Below are positions 12,801 to 27,100 of a stretch of DNA of 64,000 nt, piece by piece (positions within the stretch are counted from its first letter, which is position 1; each line of letters begins with the position of its first letter). Both the position numbers and the translations under genes were made by a program. The notes below the pieces were generated by a model. It saw only the letters and a list, made by a program, of their open reading frames with translations. It was not told the DNA's origin and ran no database searches. Source of the stretch: Sclerurus mexicanus (Eukaryota > Chordata > Aves > Passeriformes > Furnariidae); assembly GCA_013396755.1 (NCBI GenBank), contig VWZF01004015.1:741992-805991 (forward strand), read 5' to 3'.

Positions 12801-14074
12801 GATAATGGTCATCTAGGGTTGAATACACTGTCAATACTTCTTATCATTTGTCAGTCTAGGCTAAGAGGTGTTTTAATTTAGGACGAGGAAGTGCTTTGTC
12901 ACATAGGCAAGTCTGAGTCCAGAGAGAAGTCCTTGCTCATGGTTGATGATGCACAGAAAATGGAGAATATTGCAGCAAAGCTGGTCTGTGAAATAATCAC
13001 ATAAAGTGCAGTGTAATCCTTTCTGTCATCTAATTTATTGTATTACTATGACTGTGAGGACTGCAAAGAGTTATGGTTTTCCATCTGTCTAAAAGGAAAG
13101 TCACTTTTAAGTGTTCTGAGACTGAATGAGCATCACTGTAATTAAGTCGCTGCCATTATCCTTAAAGTAGAAGTGAAATCCTAGAATATTTTTAAAGGCT
13201 CAGCTTTGTATCCAGAGTAAAAATTTGCCTTTACTTACTCTGTGTCCCTAAAACCACTATGAAGTTCAGTCTGCATACAATCTTTCCTTATTGCTATCTT
13301 CGGAGTCCCATATTTTAGAATTCAGGTTTTATCTGCCCATGTTTTAAAGAAACACAAGTCAACAAATCAATTGCCTTTTTTAGCTATCCTTTTGCAGAAT
13401 CTCAGGATGAGACAAGGAAGTGATTTCTCAGACTGCTCCCAAGTGACTCCAAATGTTCCCCCAGCTCTTTCAGCTGGGCTGGGAGTTGAACGTGTAGAAT
13501 CCCCTGTCCTGGTTCCATCTCTGCCTCTCTGAGAAGAGCAGGAAGGTGTCCCTGGCTCTTCAATTCCATTAGTGGGCACTTTGCATGGGAAGTGAGTTGC
13601 TGTATATGGGGACATGTAATATACCACCGAGGCCTGAATACTCGGAAATAGCTCTTAACCATGGGCTAGATCCTCACAAATGCCCACTGAGATTGGTTTA
13701 GATGGTCTTATATGCTGGATAAGGGTATTTATCTCCTTCAGTTTTTGAAAAGTCATTTGAGGTAACAAACACTGTGAAGAACTATGGCAGCTTCCATTTG
13801 CTATTGTAGGAGCTGTTGCTCGTTCAGCATTTTCCAGAATTAGGTCAGGAACTGTTTGAGCTTGAGCAACCAAAATTAGTGAATTTCTTACCAATATTTG
13901 AGCCTTTAACCAATTGTACTCTTCCTTGTCTGTAAAACAATGTGTGATTTCTGTTATTATGGATAATATTTATTGGAAGAAAAACAACGAGCAGAAGCAA
14001 AAAATTATGTTCAAGTGTGAAATTGGGTCTGTCACCCTTTTCATGGATATGAACTGAGTACTGAGCCTCTGTAC
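9846..14074. other. Non-coding, nothing firmly recognised
   Basis: Mostly AT-rich unique DNA. A slightly CpG-richer stretch at about 11530-11790 carries a 130-codon minus frame with no recognisable domain. The segment at 10221-10232 shares only the 12-mer CCCAGTTTAATT with the duplicated element described at 34226 and 52601. Confidence 0.6.
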
Positions 14075-14225
14075 TGAGGAGCTCCCAAAATAGAGTACTC
14101 CAGATGCAAACTCCTGAGTGCCAATCAGAGGGAATAAACATTTCCCTCTTTACTACAGCCCTAAACACTGCAAGGGCCCTCTCTGGCTCACCTTCAGTTT
14201 GCTGTTCACTGCAGTTATCCGTCCG
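14075..14225 (-). mobile_element. CR1 LINE fragment, inverted partner of the next copy
   Basis: Its reverse complement aligns closely with 14515-14660. Shared tracts include the inverse of ctccagatgcaaactc, aatcagagggaataaacatt and gctcaccttca. That places it in CR1 ORF2 downstream sequence (equivalent of the gagccagcag...tgtgcc stretch), minus orientation. Confidence 0.8.
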
Positions 14226-14343
14226 TGCTTCAGTTCAGCACAGACATTCGAAACTGCTGAGATGACACCGTTTTTTCATTTTTATTTTCACTTTGAATAT
14301 GTCTTTGTGGATATAATCTGATACATAAGGGGCTGATAGAGTG

Positions 14344-15125
14344 TTAACACCTTTGGTGTCCTGGAGAATGGGATAGAGTGCACCTGGAGGAAATGGGCAG
14401 CAATACCACGGGGCACTGGGGGCTCTTTCTCCAACAAGCTGGAGGAATCAACCAACACAAACCTAATAAAATTTTACTAAGGCAAATGCAAAGCCATTCG
14501 TTAGTAGGGCCTGGAATCCTGGTGAACAGCAAATTGAAGGTGAGCCAGCAGAGTGCCCTTGCCCTTGAAGGCTGTGTTAGTAAGAGGAAAATGTTTATTC
14601 CCTCTGATTTGCACTCATGAGTTTGCATCTGGAGAACTGTCTTGATTTTGGGAGCCTCTTCGTCCAGGAGACAGAACGACAGATGTCTCAGTTGGGGCCA
14701 TCAGGGCCAGGATGGCTGGAATATGGAAGCCCCTGATGTAAAGATAGGCTAGAAGAGCTGGGTTTCTTCAGCCTGGAGAGAAGGTGGCAAAGGAGGAATT
14801 AAGTTACAATCTTCCACCAAGTACAGGAGTGTTACAGGAAAGATGGAGCCAGATCCTTCTCTGAATTGCAGAAGCGGGAAACAGTGTACCAAGGGAAATT
14901 CCCAAGGGCCATAAGGAAAACATTCCTCACAGTAGGGAATGGTTGAGTACTGTAACAGGTTGCCCAGAGGACTGGAAACAGTGTCCTTGGGGGTTTTCAG
15001 CTTTCAGGTGGGCTAAAATCCACCCTGAACCCCTTGATCCAGCTTTTAAGTTGGCTCTCTTTTGAATGGGAGGTCAGACTGGGTGAGCTTCAAAAGTCAT
15101 TCCAACTTATTTTTTTCTGTGAGTC
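14344..15125 (+). mobile_element. CR1 LINE 3' fragment, about 780 bp, old
   Basis: The order of CR1 landmarks on the + strand is as follows. First come ctggaggaaatgggcagc and ggcaaatgcaaagcc, then ggtgagccagcagagtgccc and gggtttcttcagcctggaga. The 3' region follows with ggttgcccagagga, then gggaggtcagactgggtgag and tcattccaactta. Divergence and indels are heavy, and no intact reading frame remains. The 3' end, with a degenerate ttctgtgagtcta, is near 15125. Confidence 0.88.
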
Positions 15126-18100
15126 TACAAATATAGGGAAGCTGAGTCTACTCCCAAGGATGAGGTGACAAAGTGATCTGATGGGTTTCTGCAGGTTCTA
15201 CTCCCTAGGCAGGTTATTGTAATAAGATTACTGGCATGTGTTTTGTTGTTCATATGATCAGTGCAGATTATTTCTAATATGTGAGAAGTACTAACATGGG
15301 CACCAGTGCATAGACCCACTGGCACAAGCAGAGGTTGTTTCTTTGTCTCTTCTGTCCACGTCTCATGATCTGTTTAATTTCACTTTAAACTTGTTTTTTC
15401 TTTTTGCAGGAGAAGGAGAGAGAGGACAGATAGTTGCTAAATAAGAAGGACTCTTAGAATGGATAAACAGACAATGTTGAAGTGAAAGTACCACAAAGTG
15501 GTTCACAGTCTTCCTCTCAGTTTAGGTGTGGAATTGCCTAAATGGAACTTTTTTCTGCAGATGTCACCTGCCAGTTACTTGTTAAGTTTTTGTGTAAACT
15601 GTTACATTTTTAATCTAAATATGCTTTTGCCTAGGCTGCTGCAGCAGTGCTTTGAAGATATGTAGTTTCCAGAAGAAGGAGGTGACTCTCTTGGCCCAGC
15701 AGGCAGCAGTCCCCAGCGACCCTCGGTGTGCTCATTCTCATGGTAGGTACCCAGCACTGAGCAATATTCTGTCTGCCCTTCCTTTTCAGGCAGGGAAAAT
15801 AAAGACTCAAGAACTGTTCAGTGCATAATGGCTAAGCTCTGCAGTGGAGACAGAACAGTGATGTACTGCAGTTATCACTGCAGTGTGAACCATCAGAAGG
15901 AATCAGAGACACTGTGCTCCCACGATCAGTTCTGCTGAGCACAAGAAATTTGAAGTAGAGTTCTGAAAAAATGGTATAAAATTCTCCAAATGCTCTGTAT
16001 TATTTGAGTAGCAGCTATTCAGACCTAAAAAAGATGTCAAGCTCTGTACTGTAAAATTATAAAGGTTTTTTTTCCAAATAAGTAATGCCTTTTGCCTGGA
16101 AAATTATGATACTCCCAAAGAAAAACATCATGATTTTATAAAGTGTTCAAGCTTCTTCAGAACTTGAAAATATAGAACTTTTCTGTCCTTTTCCCTTGTC
16201 TTTAGGGACGTAGTGATTTTGAAATCTTTTTGACTGGTTTGATTTCTGTTCTTTCTCACAACTCTGTAAACTTGCCCATCATTTAGGTCTCATTCACTGT
16301 TAATAGTAAGGCCAGAAATTATAGTCCTGAATATAATGTTTAGAAGCGTCTCTTTAATATGTACCTAATGTTATCAACTGTCCAGAAATAGCTTATGTTT
16401 AAAAAGGAAAGAAAAAGGTATTTGAAAGCTGAATGGCACTAATTGTAGTAGAGCTTGTGATAAAACCGGCTATTTGATATTTGTGTCAATTTTGATCCCC
16501 TCTGTCTGTGATTTTCTAGACCTCAATACCTTTCTCTCAGGTTTGGTACTAAGTTATTGAACCCTACTCTGGAGTGTTATCACTGCCTGATGTGCATTTA
16601 TGTTGCTAAATGCTGCATTTATTGTCATTAGATTCTTCCAACCTTCTTTCCTCTTTTCCTTCTAATCTCTGTTTTTAAGTATTACAAATTTGAAAATATT
16701 TGTAACACAAATGGAATAGCACTCAAAAGAAAAAGAAGGAAAAATTTAAAACCCAATTCTTTAGTTCTTGGTAAAGAGAGAGAAGAAAATGATAAAAATC
16801 TCAGGGGAAGAAAGCAGGTTTTTTCCCCAAACCAATAGACGTTGTAATGGACTGTGGTGGTGCAGTGGAGCATTTTGCTTCTTTTGGCTGATAGTGAGAC
16901 CTCCCAGTTGTCTCACAGCTCTTTGTTCATGAGGTAGAAGTGAGACACTGCTTCTGTGATGTGCCTGATTCATAACCAGGGCATGTGAATGTGCAGGGAG
17001 TTGGAAAGTTGGAAAATGGTCAGTGTGAAGAAATGAGAGAAGACAGGTGCAATGCTGTTACTGTGCACAGAGAAGCCACTACAACCAAACACTGGGAGTT
17101 CTTCAAATGGTGAACATTCTTGGTGTACAGATTGAACTATGCAATGCTCCAAAACCACAAGCATTTGTTACAGTTTTGGTTTCATGTTGTTCTTTCAAAA
17201 GTGAATCTACGGCTGCAAAATTGTCTGATTTGGAAAGCAAAGCACTTCATCAGTAGTCAGCAAATGTGTTGCTCCTTGACTATAAAACATCACCCAGGTT
17301 CATTCTACTCCAGCTCATTTCAGACAGGCCCTCCACCATCTGCTCTGGAGGTTTTTGTGCAGAGCCATGAGACGTCACTCTGACTTCCTGCAGCTTTTTC
17401 CGTCTACTACAGTGAGAGGGAAACAGTGCAGAAGGGATTGGGTTTCTGAGACTTAAAAATCTGTTAAGGCACTGAACTGGCTCTCTGACACTGGACAACT
17501 TGGAGAGAGTACATAAATGGATTAGCAGGATTAAAACTTCTTGAAGAATAACTTTGACTTTTCCATTTGTTTTCAGTTTGGGAGAGTAGCAGGTTTCTCT
17601 TGCCAGTAACAGGACAGCGGGTGGGCTTCTGAAGGCTTGAAAGACTTCAAAATGGCAATAGTTCGCAGCACCGTGGAGATTTCAGACATTTCTGGTGTAT
17701 GCTCTTGTCCTTATGCAAGAAAACAAAGAGGGAGATGGATTTGCTTGTGAAGACACTTTTGTTGAGATGTTTTGGTAGCAAGCACAACGTAACTAATGAG
17801 GACTATCTTGGAATAAGCCTTTTTTGAACAGCATTTGTGCATCACTGAACACAATCCCAACAGCTCCTGTTCTTAGTCTAATTGATGAGTACCCCCAATG
17901 GACTGTAGGCTGGTTTTTTTAGTTAAACACATGACTCTTGAAATTTTCTTACTGTATCACAAATGTCAGAGGGCATCAAACCAACATGCTTTGGTTATTT
18001 TTATATGAAATATTCTTTTAAGACATCCCAATTAAAAAAAGTTCTTTTAGTTTTTATGTTATAATCCATTGTCTGTGAAAGAAACTCATGTTTAGTTTAA

Positions 18101-21100
18101 TATTCATACTAAATGCAAAGTGAAGGAAGGCCTAATTGGACATGTCTTGTACATTTAGGTCCTGACACAGGTATAAGCCTCTCTTACCCCAGGCTGTCAG
18201 TGTAAATAAAGTCCATCGGATTAGGTACTGCTGCTTTCCATATTTAGTTGGACTGCTGAAGTGAGTCGGAACATTTCAGCTGACATGAAGAACTACAGAT
18301 GAAAGCTTTAATCTATCACTTGTTGATTTAAACTAGCATCAGATATTTCTGATGTGATGTATAGAATAGTTCTATGAATAGCAAGAGCAATGGGTTTTTT
18401 CCTGTGGACAGAAGAAACTACATCAATCTCTAACCAAACGATTCACTTCCTTTAAAAACACAGAGGGCCTTTGGGACATGGATATTTCCCTGACTGCAGA
18501 TACTAAATGTCCATGATGTGCTGTCTATAAGATGTACAGTGTGCCAGGTAGAGTGTGCCTGCACTCTGCTGGCTCTTTGGTGGGGGTGTGTGCTCTTGGG
18601 TTTTCATAAACTAAGTTTGACCAGCTTGATTTCATTGCAGAACATGGAGGATGACAGACAGATGTGTTATTTCATATCCTGGCTTGTTCCATTCCAGAAC
18701 CAGTTTAAGGGTCTTTCTCTTCCATACTGTGCCAAATACTCATTCATTGTCCAACAATATTCTGTTGCAAGAGATTACTTTCCTACCCCCATGTTGATTT
18801 AAACCAGGTGGCTACACAGATCTGATCCAGGCCACATAAACCACTGAATCAGCTCAACTGATGAAGTAGAAAACTCCAGTGTGAGGTAGGAACCTTCACA
18901 GCAATGCCTGTTTAAAAGGTTTCCTAATGTGAGAGTACACTCCTAAAACCACAAGCTCTTTTGGAAAATCTATTAAACTTGTGCTTCTCAATCACAAAGC
19001 TGTTGAAAGTGCCAGCACGGTGCATGTTTCTGTTCCCCAGCCTAGTGGAAATGGCCCATGAAGTTTTATACAAACACAGTGGGGGCAAGAACATCAGCTT
19101 AGTTTCCTGATTTTTCCACTGGGTTTTTAGTCAGCAGCTTCTGTTGCACTAGTTGCTTTAATCTGGCTCTTGAATGCCAACATCCCCTGGGTACTGATAA
19201 CTTGTAAAAATTCAGAATGGTCCTTAAAATATACCAAGAACTGTTACAGGCAGCTCTGACATGTTTTAGAATCACAGATCCAAAAGGACCAAATTAATTC
19301 CTTACTCCCATTCTACATTTTGTTTTGAAGAACAGATTTGCTTTCTGAATTTCTGCTTTCTGTAGAGTATGTCCCCATTTTTGTTCTTTCCCAAAATACC
19401 ATTAGTCATCCATTCTGAGTAATGCAGCCCAGCATCACTGCAGGGAACTGTGCTGTCATACCTGGTGCCTCTCTGTGAGGTGGCATCTCCAGTAGTGGTG
19501 AGGACGCACCTCTGTCATTCCTTGCATTAACATATGTGGGGGCTGAGGAAGAGGAACTGCATGAATGGGTCATGAATAGTTTTTGTGTTCCTTGACAGCA
19601 TTCCTGTTGGATTCATTTAAACTACGATCCAAATCAAACATGCTTAGCATATGCTACTATCTGTGTGTCTTTCAGCTTTGGTCATAGTTCTCAGAGAATC
19701 TGCTGGGTCAGCAGGACATGTTTCAGCTCAGCCTTGATAGAAGTGGCTGCTTCAATAGCTAACACCATTAGGAATATATCCCAGAATGTAATGATGACTT
19801 CTATAGATGAAGAAGGCAAGGCACAGTATAGATAGAAGTAATTTGTTCTGTTCCAAAGCTCACAATATTTTAAACTCAAACCAGGTTAGTTTTTGGCCCA
19901 GATATTTTATTTTCTGCAGCTAACTCAATGACGCAGCACAGGAGGCCGTGCAGTAATTGAAGTTTTACTGTGCTCTGGCCACACACAATGAAGGGATTCT
20001 CTGGAGAGCAGGTGTACGTGGAATTTATGAGGCTCTGCTTTGTAAAGTAGCTTGTCTGATCACAACACCCTAAAGATTATTCTGTTCATGTTCTGTCAGC
20101 TTACTGTCCTTGCCATATTTTTGTTCCATTTGTCAGCTTCTACCTCAGCCTTGTTCACTTAAGCCAAGCCACGTCTTAAAACAACATCCTATATCAGCTG
20201 TTGTCAAAAATGCTGATTTTACCTTCCTTGGTTCAGCCTAGGTTTAATGAATGTTTAGAAAGCAAGGTATTTGTGACCCTTTAGTCTCTGAGCCCTCCCC
20301 TCTACACACCATCAACCTGAACCCATGCACTGTTTGCACTAATATAATAGAAGTGATTCTCATGCAGAGCTTGAAATTTCTATTCTCCCATTTCCCAGTA
20401 CAACTTTAAGGGTGTCGTAAATTGTCAGCTACTTCTTCTTGCCAGACTGAGAATTCATTTTCCTGAGTATAGCTGTGCTGACCAGATTAACCAATTTTGT
20501 TCATCTCTGTGTATCAGTCTCTTCCATGTTTTTTGAGTTCAGGTTTTCAACACAGTTTTTTGTGCCTCCTCAAATCAGCTGCACGTAGGCACCTACTCCA
20601 CCTTTATTGGGGGACAAAGGGATGAGCCTAAAAGAAATTAAATAAAAGTATGACTGTATAACTAAATCCTGTAGATTAGTGATGTTTCTGACTTACCTCA
20701 CAGTTACATATCAGCCATCCTTGTGTATGTTTCTGAAATGTATCTCTATTTTCTCGTTGCTCTCATCCATTTGCTTTTCTGAACCAGACTTCCTAAGAAA
20801 TGCCTGGCTCATGTCTTCTGAAGCCAGCTAGATATTTCCTAGTCAATAATTATTTCACTGTTGTTTCAAAGCACTTTGGCTCTTCCTCCTTTCTCATTTA
20901 TTCTCTCCTTACTGCCTCCCCTTACATATTTAGGCAGAATAGGCAAAATGGATGCACTGAAATATTAATGAGAATTCATGGATATAATACCCACCACACC
21001 TTATTTGCCACTACCCTCATTCCCTACTGAGTTAGAATCTAACTTGTGTCTTAGGGGTTGTTTGCTTTTAGAAGCTTGTGTCTCATGCCAGGGCCTGCTG

Positions 21101-24100
21101 CAGGCACACTTGCCATCAGCAGTTATGCTTTAGGATTCCACCAGGTCTCTAACCTGGAGTTTGCTGAGGATCATCTGCTCTTTTCATGTGCTTTTCTACT
21201 GATACCAAAACAATTTCCATCTGACTGCCCTGTGCTTTGCACAAATAAAAACCTTTCGGGCTGCCGCTTCTAAAGTAGATTTACCTTCAATCACCATTTA
21301 TTAAATCTCTGTCCATTAAAAACCATAGCTTGCAGAAGCTGTGTGCATTAAGCCTGATTACGGAGTCAGTAGAGAAGAGGGAGGGGGACAGCAGTTTGAA
21401 TCAGTATTGCCTTGTTTTTCTGCTTGGCTGGCTGGTAACACTTCTGACAGGGTGCACATCGCAACTGGAGTCTCCTTATTTGGCTTTGGTTTTGTTTTAT
21501 GCATCTTTATCTCTTGTTATTTAAGCTGTAACTTAATGATTGTTGGCTTCAGGAAAAAGCTGCTCAGATTACCTGACTAAAATCAGAGTTTTCTTTGGTG
21601 CTGGGGTACCAGTTCCATTATGGAGGGTAAGGGCCAGGGGATTAAGAAAGGAAGAGGAGGGAAGTTCACAGGTTCCTTACGGAGGATGAGTGGCTCCTTC
21701 AAACGCACTTCATTTAAAGGCTCGGCATCTGGATCACAAAGGGTAAGTCTGCAATTTCCCAAATAGTACAGTCTGAGGGAAACAGCTGGAGGCACTTTTT
21801 ACACCTCCCCCCCTTTATTTTTCTTTTTAGAATAGCTGGTACTGTTATAAATGGGAACAATTCCCTTTCCTTCTGAGCTCTTTTAAATCTCAGAGTTATC
21901 AGTCAAGTTCCTTGCACTGGTTCTGGCAATGGATCTTATTCCTATTATGGGATTTCTTTCACAAGTTCCTGTCTTGAGGATCTTTGGGTTAAATGTCACT
22001 GTACAGGGATAGCCTGTAATTATTCATCTCCCTAGTCAAAATCACACTTTCATACTAAGAGTTCATGCCAAATTTAAATGCAGAAGACTGGTAGGATGTA
22101 GACAGGATTTTGATGCTATTCACTGAACTACAGCAGACAGACTGTATGGGAAACATAGTTTGTGGTCCGAGTATTTGCTGTGTAGGTTATGAATGAGAAG
22201 GCAAGGGGAGGAGAAGGAGACATGAGATGGTTGCTTTAGAGAATATGAGCTCACTCTTGTTATCATAAGCTTGCACGTAGTAGATGAATATTAAGAATTC
22301 ATTTCTTAATTCAGTTTTCAGTTGTGAAGGGAATTTAAATACATCTTTTACCCATGGATTGATATATTCTTTTGCAACAAATATAGACTTGCTTCAGTTC
22401 AGTTTGCTTAGATTCCAGTTCAACTGGCGTTTTTCAAACCAATTCCATTCAAATAATGGGAAATAATTTTTGTCTACTCTTTGAACCCCTGCAACCCTCT
22501 TACCTCTAATTCCTGCTGATGGTCATCACCGTGTTAGAGTCAGATTCTAACTAAAGGGATGAAAGGAAGGCTGAAGAAGCTGAGAGAAAAATGCCACACA
22601 GACACCTAAGTATGTATTGAAACGTTTCTGTCTTTAAGAAGATTTTCTATATAATGTGCAATATTGGTCATACCCATCTGTGAATGCAAGAAAGAATATG
22701 TCTAGGTTTGGGGAACTTCTTCAGTAGAGACTGATGGTAATGGGCCATCACCAGGTGAATTGCAACCACTCGCTTGGTATAAAGTCATTTACAGGGAGGG
22801 CTGCTACGTACTGACTATGGAGCTTGGCCCTAAATGTCTAAAGACATTGTTAGCCTGCATGTAATGCCCACGTTACAGGCCCTATTACAGATCCTATTAC
22901 AGACGCTAGTGAGTGCTAGATGAAAAGAAAAAAAAAAGAGAATGTTTCGGCTGTAGCTTCATTGGCACCAGGGCCAAGCCTAAACATTTAGAATCAAGAT
23001 GGAAAGTGTTTTTAGTGTGTTCAGCTTTGTCCTCCTCTGATGCATAGAAGGCAAAGTGGCATATTGAAATGTCAGCTAATGCTTAGCAACAAAGCACTTC
23101 ATGTAACTTCTCCCATCACTTGCACATTTGCTTCTCAGATGCCTCATGGCTTTGTCCAAACAGTGTGAGAAACCAGGCTGTCCTCCAGGGATCTGGAGCT
23201 TCGTGAACAACTGTATGTTGTTTGCTTTGTCAGCCAGATGACTTCTGGTTCCAAAGGCTGGTAGTGTTAACTTTATTTATTGAATAATGCAAAGAAATAA
23301 TGATAAAAGAAATGAAAGAAAAGGATTTCCCATTTAAAATATTGTTTGTAATCTAAACTCATGTAAATCAGAATAGACAATCCATAAGGCAGTCAGCATT
23401 TTTTAAAGTCCCCAAGCCTATTTTGATATTGCAAAGCTTACAGCATTTTACTTCTTGACCGGAATAAGGTCAGAGTAAAATATCCAGACAAAAATTGCTC
23501 AATCTTGTCCCATTAATCCCATGGGAAAGACTAGTCAAGTGAAGGTAGAAGGAACATAGTACAGATTTTGTTTTTCTTAACAAGATTTGACTCATTATGA
23601 GTAAATTTTGTCTTTTAAAAGCTTTAAATTCCTTTCCTGGCTTGCTTATTTTAGTCTTCCTAATTCTTTGGGTGTTTATTTGCTTTAATGTTCATTTTAA
23701 GGACAGAAACTTTACCTTTCATGAAAAAATGTTATTTCTAGAGTTGATTGAAAAAGTAGATTTTTAGGCTTCTGTAGTAGGCTGGGAATGTTACTTGTGC
23801 TAGAAATGATGTTGGTTTACTCTTTGGGGTTAGTAGCACACTGTCATCAGCCAGGAAAATGGAAATAGGAGCACTGTTGTGTTTGAGAATGTTTTGTATT
23901 GAATGTAAACTTTTGCTAATGATACAGTTGAAAACAGGAATTGAAACTGGTCAAGAATATGTGTTCTTTGTAGGGCTGTAGTGCTTTGGGATACATCTGG
24001 AAAACCTATACAGGAAATGGTTAAAACCCTGTGATGTAACTAAACATCAAGGCTTACAAAGAAAATTTCACCTACTGTTCTAATATTTTTTCCCTTTTGC

Positions 24101-27100
24101 CACTCTTGTGGATGATTTTCTGAGGCACGTAACAGTGTGTGAGTCTGGCCCATGACTTTAATTTCCAGTTTTGACTGCAGTAGTGCTGGGCACCAAGACT
24201 CCTTGGAATGTACCTCGGCTCAGCTCTCTGCCCTGCTCAGCTTTCCTTACTCCCCTGCCTTTGGCAGCAGTGCTGTAGAGGAAGGTGACATTTGATTTCT
24301 TGAGAAGTTTTCCAAACCCACCTGTTGCTCCTTGCTGTGCCATTAAAGGAGTTATTCTCTACCTCCACAGAGAATGCTCTGCATTTCACATGAAAGCCAC
24401 AGCGCTGAAGAAGAGGTGTGCCTGTGTGTGTGTGCTTACAGCTGGCGTTTGGGTTTTTTTGTGGTAAACAGCTCAGTTTATTAAAAATGGAAGCAGCTTA
24501 TCTGGATGGACATCACTGGTCTGTCATTCCCACTAATGGGAATTACTTCAAATTACTTTTCTAGTACTAAACAATGCTTTCATCTCTGCTTACTATTTCC
24601 ATTGGCTTGATCTCAATGTCTTTGAGATGTACCTACTATGATTCACTTACTGTTCCTCTGAAGAGAAAACCATTTTATTTAAACAGCTTTAGTCTGCATT
24701 TATTTCCCTTTGCCTGTAATTCTTCCATGCCTGTAAATTCTCTGTGATTATCTATCTGTATAAGGGTATATTCAGTACAAGCTTTCCAGATGCTCAAATT
24801 TAAGCTTTTATAGAGCCAGTAATGTATTTTATCACTGTCTTCTTCCTGGTTATCAAATGTGGTATAAAAGATAACAGTATATTAAAAATATTTAAAAGAA
24901 TATTTTATCTAAATACATTAGAAAACTTTGAAAATCTCAACAACACTACTACAGAAAGTATAATGGATTTTTTTAAAAAAATTTTGAAGTAGTACAGTAT
25001 TACCCAGTGATTTATTGGAGAGGCTTTGGTGGATTACAAAGGAGGAAAGATTATTAGACCTTCAGACTAAGGCAAATAACTTGTCCTATGTTTTGGAAAT
25101 GACCAGACAAACCAGTGATGAACATGTTCTCTTAGAGTTTAGCTCCTAGGTAGAATCAATTTTGCCTCTCTAAGTCACTGTTTTGATCTGTCCTACCATT
25201 TGTTATGAAGTTTGAAAATTAGCGTGAAATCTCTTGAATTTAGTTGCAGTTGTTAATCCTGTATGCTTTGTGTGCTTTCTTCTTGTAATATTAAACTTCA
25301 AACAGGCAAAAAGACTAACAGGATGAATTTACTTTCTGCTCCTAAACTATTTGCCAAGAAGCTGTGATTTCCTTCAAATTACACACCTTCTGGTAGTTTA
25401 TAAAAGATTAGGTCATTGGTATGTTTGGAAGTTTTCTGCAACTGCTTAACGCTGCAGTTATGGTTACATAGATCACTTGGTAACAGTGAAATCATTTTCA
25501 TACACATTCCTCTTGAGAGTTTCAAATTTTTCCCCCCAAATTTCTGCTGTGATTAAGAATTTCTCTTTGTGCAAATATTTTGGCCAGTGTCTCAGTGGCT
25601 CAAGAGACAAAACTTAGGTTTTCCATTTTGAAGAGTCATTTGAGTGACGGAAGTGAGAAAATAACTGGGGCATTAATAAAATTCATTTCTGAGTACGTTG
25701 TGATCCCTTTTCAAAGGAACCAAAGCTGTACTTAGCATATGGACTCCCAAACCTGGAGGCAGCAGCACAGCCTGCACTCTTCTGTGCAAGGAGAGAAGGG
25801 AATGTCAAACCAGAATAACCTCTAGCACAGCAGAATCAGTACTGTAGCTGTGTTCTTAGAAGAACCTGAAAAATGTTATAGTTGGGTGTATAAATCTGAC
25901 CAGTTTTGACAAATCTTTTCTGCTTCTGGCTCTGCAGAGCATCCTGCAGGCCCTGCCACTTCCCTGCCTTGCTGAATCAGCGTGGAGGGACTTTAGTGTG
26001 AGTTGGGTGTTGGGATGTCCTTCAACAGGCTGGATAAGAGCACCGTGAAACAATCTGTAACAGAATATGTGTTAGACAGGGCCAGCTGATCTGAACAGTA
26101 ATTGTAAATAAATCCTTTAACCCCCTAAGCAAGATGCACATTTGGCCAAGTGAATTATAAAGCTTTTGTTTTGCTGTGACACACCATCCAAATGAAGAAA
26201 ACCAGTATAGAAGAGGATTTGTCCAATTTGAAATGTAGAACCAAAAGGTTCTCCTTGACATGCCCATGACCTTTATCTTGACATCCTGTACGTTTTTTCT
26301 CAAGACGGACATGGTAAGATACAGCTTTCAGGAATCTCTTTGTTGTCAGGAGCAGTTCCTGGGGAGCTGAGTCTGTTCTGCAGCGATGAGTCATTCAGCA
26401 CAGTTCAGGCACGTGGCATTGCAGTGAAGCCCCTTCTCCACAAGTGAGTGCCTTGCAGACATCCAGGAGAAGCAGGGGCTGTGTGGTGCATACAGTGAGT
26501 GGGATGTGATCTGTAGCACGAAGGAAAGGGTACCACATGGGCATGGCAGCTTGCTGTTCCTCGTAGGATAGAGCATGGATTCCCTGACAAGAGTTCCTGC
26601 ACTGTACAGCTGTTAAACCTCCTGTACCTCTGCCCAGAGCACTGCCCACCTACACTGTCACGTTGTGGTGGCTTCCAGCACTGTGCATGGCACGAGTTTT
26701 GTGGCAGCTTTTTGACATTCTTAGTTTAAGCCCAAGTGTTTGGCAAATTTTTGTAACTAATGATAGCTGCTACTTATAGAAACATGTATGTATCTCACAG
26801 AACGTCTGTAAGTCTGGGCAAACACTGCCTAAACACCACAATTTGCAGCCAGTGCAGGCTGTCCACCAGCAGGATAAGTGCATGATGAGACTGCTGTACA
26901 GAACTTGTGTCATGTACTGAATGTCAGAATCACCTGGTGAATTATGGAATAAAGGCTTTTACTTCTCAGTAATTTGATGCAGTTCTGTCTGGCAATTCTA
27001 GAATTTGCTTGCATCTGTGTCTTTTGCAAATGGGCTTCACTGCCTGTTTCCCAACACAAATTCCACCCAGTCTCACTGAAAAAACCTTCCAGAGGTGCTT

